Positions 24,978-32,105 of a stretch of DNA of 33,071 nucleotides are shown in pieces. The DNA is taken from the NCBI GenBank assembly GCA_024642505.1, contig JAHEAZ010000028.1, positions 1 through 33,071 on the forward strand, read 5' to 3'. A program made the translations under genes and the position numbers. Every line of letters begins with the position of its first letter. Position 1 is the stretch's first letter. Under the pieces are notes generated by a model. The model was not told the DNA's origin. It saw nothing but the letters and a program-made list of their open reading frames with translations, and did not search any database. This DNA is from Gammaproteobacteria bacterium. GTDB taxonomy: Bacteria; Pseudomonadota; Gammaproteobacteria; Steroidobacterales; Steroidobacteraceae.

Positions 24978-25343
24978 TCAGTAGACGTCGTAACTGCGGC
25001 GCCCGACGTTGGTGGAACACTTGGCAAACCTGGCCTGCAGCTTGGCCGGCGCGGAAGCCGGGTCCGACTGGGCGTTACGCCAGGTATCCCAGGCCTTGCC
25101 AAAAGTCGCGGCATTGGCACTGCGCCCCAACCAGATCATGCTGTTCAGGTCCGTGTGCTGAAGCTTGACGGCGACCTCGGCCTGGTAGCCGTGCCCCTTG
25201 CCCCATTCGTTGAAGTCCTTGACCACACCCATGTAGGTTTCGAAACTACAGCCCTCATTGAGCTTGAATTCAATGACGTCGTAATGATCGGCCAGCGCCG
25301 GTAACGGCAATGCCATGAGCACCAAAGCGATGAGTTTTTGCAT
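24978..25343 (-). CDS. Small secreted protein, paralogue of the adjacent downstream gene
   Basis: This protein has 121 aa and unknown function. A signal peptide, MQKLIALVLMALPLPALADH, is followed by YDVIEFKLNEGCSFETYMGV, VKDFNEWGKGHGYQAEV, IWLGRSANAATFGKAWDTWR and NAQSDPASAPAKLQARF. It aligns without gaps to the downstream gene over about 100 residues at roughly half identity by eye. Both cysteines (32, 109) and the C-terminal YD.Y are conserved. A GAGGGG ribosome binding site precedes the ATG. An AT-rich stretch just upstream (about 25345-25400) probably carries the promoter, but I cannot fix the hexamers. Confidence 0.82.
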   Translation of the reverse strand: MQKLIALVLMALPLPALADHYDVIEFKLNEGCSFETYMGVVKDFNEWGKGHGYQAEVAVKLQHTDLNSMIWLGRSANAATFGKAWDTWRNAQSDPASAPAKLQARFAKCSTNVGRRSYDVY

Positions 25344-25473
25344 TAGATAATCCCCTCACCTATCTGTTTTAATTACTACTAATTGTGTCATCGATTCAAT
25401 CAACCGCACGGCACGTATCGACTATAGGCGAACCCATCAAATTGGTGGCAACCTTTCCCAATTCCCATTGCAG

Positions 25474-25497
25474 GGCCGGCCAAGGCACAGGCCGGCC
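25474..25497. repeat. Paired GGCCGGCC palindromes in the leader of the VOC gene
   Basis: GGCCGGCC appears at 25474-25481 and 25490-25497 with an 8-nt spacer. Each copy is self-complementary, so together they can form an 8-bp stem-loop. It lies about 25 nt upstream of the VOC gene start and in the intergenic space behind the divergent small secreted genes. Function is unknown. Confidence 0.45.
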
Positions 25498-25522
25498 AAC
25501 CTCGAGACCAAGGAGTCCCTAG

Positions 25523-25975
25523 ATGACCAAGCCCGCCCTACGTTTCCAGCGCGCCAACTTCGTGGTGCGCGACCTCGATCATGCGCTGGCTTTCTATCGC
25601 GACATCCTCGGCTTCGAGGTCGAGCACATGCACGAGTCACCGAGCGACTCGTACTCCTATCCGGTGTTCGAGATCGACCGCAAGGCGAAGCTACGATTTG
25701 CGCTGTTGAGCGCCCCGGGACAGCCTCGCGTGTTGGCACTGACCGAAGTCAAGGGCATGCACCTTAAGCCCTGCCCCGACCCGAAGCGCAGCGCCATCGT
25801 GCTGGACGTCGCCGACGTCGACGCAGTGGCCCACCAGGCGCTGGCGGGCGGACTGATCGTCCATCCCGAGGAAAAGCTGGTAACCCACGACGGTCGTACC
25901 GGGCGCGAGGTCGGCATCGTGGATCACGACGGCAACCTCGTGGTGATCTACACCATTACCTCGGCATCCGGCTGA
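25523..25975 (+). CDS. VOC/glyoxalase-family protein
   Basis: This is a vicinal-oxygen-chelate fold protein of 150 aa. The N-terminal betaalphabetabetabeta module reads RFQRANFVVRDLDHALAFYR, then DILGFEVE. The second module contains AIVLDVADVDAVAHQAL and ends VGIVDHDGNLVVIYTI. In many metal-binding members the last strand carries Glu after DGN; here it is Val, so metal binding and enzyme activity are uncertain. AAGGAG precedes the ATG at good distance. The 3' end overlaps the convergent GMC oxidoreductase gene by 28 bp. The substrate cannot be assigned. Confidence 0.85.
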   Translation: MTKPALRFQRANFVVRDLDHALAFYRDILGFEVEHMHESPSDSYSYPVFEIDRKAKLRFALLSAPGQPRVLALTEVKGMHLKPCPDPKRSAIVLDVADVDAVAHQALAGGLIVHPEEKLVTHDGRTGREVGIVDHDGNLVVIYTITSASG

Positions 25976-27621
25976 CACACTGTTTCCGGGTCGGGCATTG
26001 CGGGGCTTTGCCGGGCATTTTCAGCACCGCCAAACCCGCGACCCGGCACCCGACTCATCGCGTGCTCGGCTAGCGCGGTGATGGTCAGCGACGGATTGAC
26101 GCCCGGATTGGCCGGCATGATCGAACCATCGCAGACCAGCAGGTTGCGGTAGCCAAACACGCGGCCGTAGCCATCCACCACCCCGGTATCGCGGTCCGCG
26201 CCAATTACCGCGCCACCGAGAATGTGCGCAGTGGACGGAATGTTGGCCCAGGCCTCCAGCACCACCGACTGGGCGTAGCCGCCGGTGTGCCGGGCGAGCC
26301 AGTCGGCCGCGCGATTACCGGCGTCGATATAGGTTGGATTTGGCCTGTCAGGGTCCTGGCGAGTGGACAGCGACACGCCGCCGAAAATCCCGCGCCGCGC
26401 CTGGAATGACATCGCATTGTCGAGGCTCTGCATGACCAGCAGCAGCACGCTGTGTCGCGACCAGCCAACAGGCCAGAGCGATTTCAGGAATGTCACCGGG
26501 TGTCGCAGGACATTGCCGAACCAGATCAACGGCCGCGTCAGTCTCGTGCCTTTGCCCGTCAGCACCGTGCACAACAACGACAGGAAATCGCCGTGCCGGC
26601 CGTAGGTCACGAACTCGATGTGCGTGTCGGCACTGGTATGGATGCTGGCGCTGATCGCCACGTCGTTCCACGGCCGCGCCAGGCCCTTTGGCAGCGTCAC
26701 TGCGAGTAGCGATTCGCTGTTGGTACGGACCAGCTGCCCGAGACGATCACTGATGCCGGGCAAAGATCCGTTCAGCTTGCAGCGCGCCAGCAGGCTGTTG
26801 CTGCCAAGCGCACCTGCAGCGACGACGACGCCCCTTGCAGTAATCGTCTGCCTGTGCCGCCACACCCAGGCCCCGGGCCGCTCCGTCGTGACCGCAAATC
26901 CGTCGCTGCCGTCACCCGCGCCAAGTGGCCGAACGTCGGTCACGATCCGTTCCGCCAGGACTTGCGCGCCGCGCTTCTCTGCGAACCAGAGATAGTTCTT
27001 CAGCAACGAATTCTTGGCGCCTTCGCGGCAGCCCACCATGCAAGCTCCACAATACGTGCAGCCATTGCGCGCCGGTCCTTCCCCGCCGAAGTAGGGATCC
27101 GGGGTGCTGACACCTGGCTTGCCGAAGTAGACACCAACCGGCGTGCGCATAAACGTTGCGCCGACGCCAAAGGCGGTGCCCAATTCCGCCAGTAGCTTTT
27201 GGCTATCACTCGCACGCGGCACCACGTTGACACCCAGCATCCGTTCCGCCGTGGCGTAATGGGGCGCCAGGACCGTGGACCAGTCAGCCAGCCGACCCCA
27301 TTGGGGGTTGGCGAAGAACTCGGGCTTCGCCCGGTAGAGCGTGTTGGCGTAGACGACGCTGCCCCCGCCAACCGCCGCACCGCTGGCGACAAAGATGTCC
27401 TTGAACGGACTTAGCCGCAGGATCCCTCTCAACCCCAGCGACGGTGCCCAGAGGAAGCGCTTGAGATTCCAGGCGCTGCGCGCAAAGTCTTCGTCCCGGT
27501 AGCGTCTGCCGGCCTCGATAACGGCCACCTTGTAGCCCTTCTCCGCCAGACGCAGGGCCGAGACGCTTCCGCCGAAGCCGGAGCCGATGACCAACCAGTC
27601 GTAGTCGAATTTATCGGTCAA
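25948..27621 (-). CDS. GMC-family FAD oxidoreductase, cholesterol-oxidase-like
   Basis: This is an FAD-dependent GMC oxidoreductase of 557 aa. The FAD motif WLVIGSGFGGSVSALRLAEK is at residues 10-29, followed by GAAVGGGSVVYANTLY. A cysteine cluster NGCTYCGACMVGCREGAKNS (Cys188, 191, 194, 198) matches the group that includes mycobacterial ChoD-type proteins. The C-terminus has TAHILGGAVIGADRDTGVVD and the substrate/FAD block LLVCDGSIMPANPGVNPSLT. No signal peptide is seen. The start is a TTG at 27621 with GGGAG 6 nt upstream; the nearby ATG in another frame runs straight into TGA. Likely substrates are sterols or other hydrophobic alcohols, but this is inference. Confidence 0.88.
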   Translation of the reverse strand: MTDKFDYDWLVIGSGFGGSVSALRLAEKGYKVAVIEAGRRYRDEDFARSAWNLKRFLWAPSLGLRGILRLSPFKDIFVASGAAVGGGSVVYANTLYRAKPEFFANPQWGRLADWSTVLAPHYATAERMLGVNVVPRASDSQKLLAELGTAFGVGATFMRTPVGVYFGKPGVSTPDPYFGGEGPARNGCTYCGACMVGCREGAKNSLLKNYLWFAEKRGAQVLAERIVTDVRPLGAGDGSDGFAVTTERPGAWVWRHRQTITARGVVVAAGALGSNSLLARCKLNGSLPGISDRLGQLVRTNSESLLAVTLPKGLARPWNDVAISASIHTSADTHIEFVTYGRHGDFLSLLCTVLTGKGTRLTRPLIWFGNVLRHPVTFLKSLWPVGWSRHSVLLLVMQSLDNAMSFQARRGIFGGVSLSTRQDPDRPNPTYIDAGNRAADWLARHTGGYAQSVVLEAWANIPSTAHILGGAVIGADRDTGVVDGYGRVFGYRNLLVCDGSIMPANPGVNPSLTITALAEHAMSRVPGRGFGGAENARQSPAMPDPETVCQPDAEVMV

Positions 27622-27883
27622 TCCATTCTCCCGCGATCGGAGTCGCCGCTAGCAGCGCTGCTATCGCCAAGCGGACCGCGAACTGCCTGGCTGCATTCTC
27701 AAGAATAGACCTGAAGATAGCGAGATAACCTAATGATTCTGCATTTATTTAAACAGACTGTAAACACGAATTTGTGGAGCAATAGTCGTTTCAGCGCACG
27801 CTCGGCAACGGCCGGTCGCCGACCGGCATGCTGCCGAAACCGCCTGCCCGGGACCCTTCTGCCCATTCTGTGACCCGGTTCAT
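27622..27883. other. Non-coding region upstream of the GMC gene, with an AT-rich patch
   Basis: No convincing gene is visible here; an Arg/Cys-rich leftward frame covering 27699-28100 has no homology that I recognise. Positions about 27700-27785 are markedly AT-rich compared with the flanks. A weak leftward promoter can be drawn: TTTACA (27759-27764), 17 nt, CAGAAT (27736-27741), which would serve the GMC gene with a leader of about 110 nt. Confidence 0.4.
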
Positions 27884-27911
27884 TTGACGATCGATCGGGT
27901 GTGCCTAGATT
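27884..27911 (+). promoter_or_regulatory. Candidate promoter of the 60-aa ORF
   Basis: TTGACG (27884-27889, 5/6) is followed by a 16-nt spacer containing ATCGATCG and TAGATT (27906-27911, 4/6). The predicted start of transcription, about 27918, is 34 nt before the ATG of a small ORF that has its own ribosome binding site. Confidence 0.5.
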
Positions 27912-27951
27912 CGAACGGTATCCGGGCGATCGCCTGGATGGGAGACAGACG

Positions 27952-28134
27952 ATGAAGGCGGCTGGCAGATCAGCACCACGGCAGGCGCAGGTGCCAATCG
28001 ACAAGCACCGGTACGGCAGAACCATAAGCGAGTATCGGCTGGCGATGCACGCCAAGGCATCATCCGCTGCTCCAATGGAGCCAGACAGCCGAACCGACAT
28101 AGTGATGCGCCGCTACCTGCCCCGACGGGTATAG
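27952..28134 (+). CDS. Possible small basic protein, 60 aa, unknown function
   Basis: The ORF starts MKAAGRSAPRQAQVPIDKHR and continues YGRTISEYRLAMHAKASSAA to an end of RRYLPRRV. GGAG sits 7 nt before the ATG, and a sigma70-like promoter lies at the right distance upstream. The product would be basic, without TM segment, signal peptide or cysteines. I recognise no family. The codon choice (AGA, ATA, TCA) is looser than in the housekeeping neighbours, which could mean non-coding, recently acquired, or a small regulatory protein. The rightward unit lies between leftward genes. Confidence 0.35.
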   Translation: MKAAGRSAPRQAQVPIDKHRYGRTISEYRLAMHAKASSAAPMEPDSRTDIVMRRYLPRRV

Positions 28135-28159
28135 ACAGCAGGTCCCGGATAACGTTGCC

Positions 28160-28375
28160 TCACCAGCGATAGGTGGCGCCCCCGATCAGGTTTTCGCACG
28201 ATCCGCCGACCCCGGCTTCGATCATGGCGCTGCAGTTCTTGGATAACTCCATGGGCGCAGGGTCGACCCAAGCCGACGTGGGTCGATATTGGTGAATCGC
28301 TGTCGAAGTCTGACTTGCCTTCGCTGAATGGTTTAGCTGGCACGAGCAATCGTTACAGAATTTCGCCCGCGCCTG
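28160..28375 (-). pseudogene. C-terminal fragment of a probable outer-membrane protein
   Basis: A leftward frame of 71 sense codons, bounded upstream by TGA (28376-28378), has no plausible start. Its last part looks protein-like: AWVDPAPMELSKNC, then SAMIEAGVGGSCENLIGGAT and a terminal YRW. A final aromatic after alternating residues is typical of outer-membrane beta-barrel C-termini. I do not recognise the family. I infer a decayed gene end; it may belong with the neighbouring MetA-family fragment, or be unrelated. Confidence 0.3.
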
Positions 28376-28512
28376 TCAATGCTGCATCAGCCGCACGCCA
28401 GGAGACGAACTGCAGAGATGGGCAGAATTGATTTGAGCAAGCTCATTCCAGCGTAAAGAATCTTTGCCGCCATGCGACGCAACTGATGGCGCGCAGGCCA
28501 GTCACTCCCCGA
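28376..28512. other. Short non-coding interval
   Basis: No frame with coding character, no hairpin with a U-tract and no clear promoter were found between the two decayed fragments. Confidence 0.4.
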
Positions 28513-29034
28513 CTAATGTATTACAACAGCGTAGGTCAGTGACGCGACCGTAAAGTCACCGCCGGATTCCGTGAGGACGCCCCGGCTGAAGCCTGCCTTG
28601 AGCAGGTGTCGGCGCTTCAAGGGCCGGGCCAGCGTGATCCCCATTCGTGAATTCCGCCGCAAATCGGGTTGTCGCTCACCGTCCAGATAGCTGCGACCGC
28701 CGGAATAGTAATTGCCATCGAGCGCGATCCAGCCGCCGGAATTCATGATCCGTATAAGGTGGACCTCGGCAGCAGCGATGGGATCCTGCCCACGGGTGTG
28801 CCCGAGGAAGTCATCGTTGTCCTGAAAAAACCACGCGCCGGCCGACATCTCGAGCAGCCACTGTGGACGCAGCGGCTGGATGTGGCCCAGCTGAAGTCTT
28901 GCGGCCCAGCGATTCGTCCCGATGTTGATGAGTTTGTCGCCGCCGTACTCGCCAGTTGGACCGACGATCCGGATGCTCGCACCGAGAATGAGCCCCGGGT
29001 CGCGCAGCAGCTCAAGGAAGGCTTCCCGGTCCAT
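28513..29034 (-). pseudogene. Truncated Phenol_MetA_deg-family outer-membrane protein
   Basis: The 173-aa frame matches the C-terminal part of the putative MetA-pathway/transporter outer-membrane family (about 280-300 aa). Blocks include LILGASIRIVGPTGEYGGDK, LINIGTNRW, GAWFFQDNDDFLGH, GQDPIAAAEVH, WIALDGNYYSGGRSYLDGER and NSRMGITLARPLKRRHLLKA. The N-terminal about 120 residues, including a signal peptide, are missing. An in-frame TAG lies immediately before the first ATG (29032-29034) and no Shine-Dalgarno is present. The C-terminus ends LTYAVVIH instead of the usual aromatic residue. I infer a 5'-truncated, non-exported remnant. The upstream frame to 29174 does not clearly continue the family. 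Confidence 0.7.
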
Positions 29035-29251
29035 CTAACGCGGAACCAGTCCTTGTCGGCCATAACCATCCACGTGAACGAATCGTAACTGGCGCCAAGA
29101 CCGGCCCATATCCTCGGCTGCCACAGCAGCACAGCCCGGCAATCGATTGGGTTGTCATCGACATTGTCGATCATCGGCGCGCATCGGCGCAGCCTTATGT
29201 TCCACTATTTGATGTGGATACCGTCCGGCCAGTCGTGTCTTGTGGGAAAGT

Positions 29252-29341
29252 TGGCGGAGAGGGTGAGATTCGAACTCACGAGCCCCGTAAAGGGCTGCCG
29301 GTTTTCAAGACCGGTGCATTCAACCGCTCTGCCACCTCTCC
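29252..29341 (-). tRNA. tRNA-Ser (anticodon TGA)
   Basis: This is a class II tRNA of 90 nt including CCA. Acceptor GGAGAGG pairs with CCTCTCC. The anticodon stem CCGGT/ACCGG encloses CTTGAAA, anticodon TGA (UCA codons). The long variable arm includes GCCCTTTACGGGGC. The T-arm is GTGAG-TTCGAAT-CTCAC. Discriminator G and CCA are encoded. Confidence 0.97.
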
Positions 29342-29362
29342 GCGGCCGACCTGCGCGCCGCG

Positions 29363-29391
29363 ATTGTCCTTGCCGGGGAGCCAACCCGCAA
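29363..29391 (-). promoter_or_regulatory. Candidate tRNA-Ser promoter
   Basis: Leftward TTGCGG (29386-29391), 17 nt, and GACAAT (29363-29368, 4/6) lie 21 nt upstream of the tRNA-Ser 5' end. Confidence 0.35.
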
Positions 29392-29456
29392 GCCGATCCG
29401 GAACCTTGTCACCGTTCCCGGGTCTACGTTATCGATGAATTCCCGTTCACGTTAAC

Positions 29457-29485
29457 TTGTTCGGGGAAGCTTGGGTACCTATACT
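29457..29485 (+). promoter_or_regulatory. Promoter of the BI-1/YccA gene
   Basis: TTGTTC (29457-29462), a 17-nt spacer and TATACT (29480-29485, 5/6) lie 31 nt upstream of the ATG. AGGAG (about 29501-29505) follows as ribosome binding site. Confidence 0.6.
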
Positions 29486-29516
29486 GCCCGCAGACAATTT
29501 CAGGAGACGCCAAGAG

Positions 29517-30191
29517 ATGGATCGCATCACCAACCCCAGCGCCGTTGCCGCCACGCCCGCCTCCGCGCTGGTCGCCAACAAGGTACTGAAGAATACCTAT
29601 CTGTTGCTGGCGGCTACGCTGGCCTTCAGCGCCCTGACGGCGGGCGCTGCGATGGCGCTCAACCTCCCGCATCCAGGGCTGATCGTCACGCTGGTTGGTT
29701 ACTTCGGCCTGCTGTTCGCCGTCCACAAGACTGCCAACAGCGCGCTGGGCATCCTGTTCGTGTTCGCCCTGACCGGCTTCATGGGCTATACGCTCGGACC
29801 CATCATCAGCGCCTACCTGCAGTTCGTGCCAAATGGCCACAACGTGGTGGTGAATGCCTTCGGCATGACCGCGATTACGTTTGTCGGCTTGTCCGTCTAT
29901 GCGGTGAAGAGCGGCCGCAGTTTCTCGTTCCTGGGCGGGTTCCTGTTCACCGGCATCCTGGCGGCCTTCCTGCTGGGGCTGGCCGCCGTGTTCTTCCACA
30001 TGCCGGCCCTGTCGCTCGCCGTATCGGGTATGTTCGTCATGCTCATGGCCGGCCTGATCCTGTGGCAGACCGGCGAGATCGTGAACGGGGGCGAGACCAA
30101 CTACATCCTTGCCACGGTCACGCTCTACGTGAGCCTGTTCAACCTGTTCACCAGCCTGCTCCACCTGCTCGGCTTCGCTGGCGAGGACTGA
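29517..30191 (+). CDS. yccA: Bax inhibitor-1/YccA family membrane protein
   Basis: This is a seven-TM inner-membrane protein of 224 aa in the BI-1 (UPF0005) family; E. coli YccA modulates FtsH proteolysis. It starts MDRITNPSAVAATPASALVA, followed by VLKNTYLLLAATLAFSALTA. TM segments alternate through to the end, including ALGILFVFALTGFMGYTLGP, AFGMTAITFVGLSVYAVKSG and SVSGMFVMLMAGLIL-type segments. The C-terminal LYVSLFNLFTSLLHLLGFAG is characteristic. The frame is open upstream to 29457, but the ATG at 29517 has the promoter and AGGAG upstream and matches family starts. It converges with serS. Confidence 0.88.
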   Translation: MDRITNPSAVAATPASALVANKVLKNTYLLLAATLAFSALTAGAAMALNLPHPGLIVTLVGYFGLLFAVHKTANSALGILFVFALTGFMGYTLGPIISAYLQFVPNGHNVVVNAFGMTAITFVGLSVYAVKSGRSFSFLGGFLFTGILAAFLLGLAAVFFHMPALSLAVSGMFVMLMAGLILWQTGEIVNGGETNYILATVTLYVSLFNLFTSLLHLLGFAGED

Positions 30192-30198
30192 CACAAGA

Positions 30199-30214
30199 GG
30201 TGGCTGTCGCCACC
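30199..30214 (+). terminator. Short hairpin after the BI-1 gene
   Basis: GGTGGC-TGTC-GCCACC forms a 6-bp stem 7 nt past the stop. It is followed by C-rich, not T-rich, sequence, so this is a weak terminator candidate. Confidence 0.3.
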
Positions 30215-30354
30215 CCCGCCGGTGCATGGTGCCGGTGTGGGATCGGCACGTGACTTGCGCCTGAACTGGCGTAGCCGGTACCAGAAGTTCCGGGCATGGC
30301 TCGAGATAACGGTATCCCGTTCGGGTACAGTCCCCGCGCTGTGCCCGGCACCCG

Positions 30355-31659
<1,305 letters not shown>

Positions 31660-31679
31660 CTATCTCCGTCGCCGTGGGT

Positions 31680-32063
31680 TCACTGAAGCCATTGCCGGCC
31701 GGCACTCAATCCGGCCCATGCACCCGCAAGGCAAAGCACCACGCTCGACAGCACGTAGGCGCCGGCACGGCCGAAGCCGTGCTGCTCGGCCAGCAGCAGG
31801 GTCTCGAGCGAAAAGCTGGAAAAGGTCGTGAAGCCACCGAGCAGCCCAACGATCACGAAGGCACGCAGCACTTCTCCCTGCGCGCCGCGCGCCGCCAGCA
31901 GCACCCAGAGCAACCCGATCATCGCACTGCCCAGCACATTCACACCGAGCGTACCCCAGGGAAACGTACGCGCAACCCACACGTGCACCAAGGCGCCCGC
32001 CAGGTAGCGAAGAACGCCGCCCAGCGCGCTGCCAAGCGCAATTGCAATGAGGGTCTGTGCCAC
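31680..32063 (-). CDS. crcB: Fluoride exporter CrcB/Fluc
   Basis: This small dual-topology fluoride channel lowers cytoplasmic fluoride. It has 127 aa and four TM segments. Signature blocks are ALGSALGGVLRYLAGA, PWGTLGVNVLGSAMIG (the conserved Asn region) and VGLLGGFTTFSSFSLETLLL (the Phe-box/Na+-site region). It is 42 nt after rarA and 23 nt before serS. I saw no fluoride riboswitch sequence in the short rarA-crcB gap. Confidence 0.94.
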   Translation of the reverse strand: MAQTLIAIALGSALGGVLRYLAGALVHVWVARTFPWGTLGVNVLGSAMIGLLWVLLAARGAQGEVLRAFVIVGLLGGFTTFSSFSLETLLLAEQHGFGRAGAYVLSSVVLCLAGAWAGLSAGRQWLQ

Positions 32064-32105
32064 CGGAGTTCCTGCATCAAGCCCGCAAGGCGGTATTCGC
32101 GCGGG

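Noticed and set aside
27699-28100. Leftward 133-aa frame upstream of the GMC gene.
   Set aside because: Cys/Arg-rich translation without RBS, homology or domain structure; it overlaps the better-supported rightward 60-aa ORF and its promoter.
28113-28349. Leftward 78-aa frame starting MLVPAKPFSEG.
   Set aside because: No RBS and no family resemblance; it overlaps the more protein-like frame ending YRW.
29035-29174. Leftward frame reading NPIDCRAVLLWQPRIWAG as the missing N-terminus of the MetA-family gene.
   Set aside because: It is in another frame and does not match the family's N-terminal half as I know it; joining it by a frameshift does not restore the expected residues.
29152-29589. 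Rightward frame over tRNA-Ser, with GCRFSRPVHSTALPPL.
   Set aside because: It is the antisense translation of tRNA-Ser(TGA), running into the BI-1 promoter region.
30308-30350. Small hairpins after serS (AACGG-TATC-CCGTT and GTGCCCGGCAC).
   Set aside because: Short stems without T-runs; they could arise by chance in GC-rich DNA.
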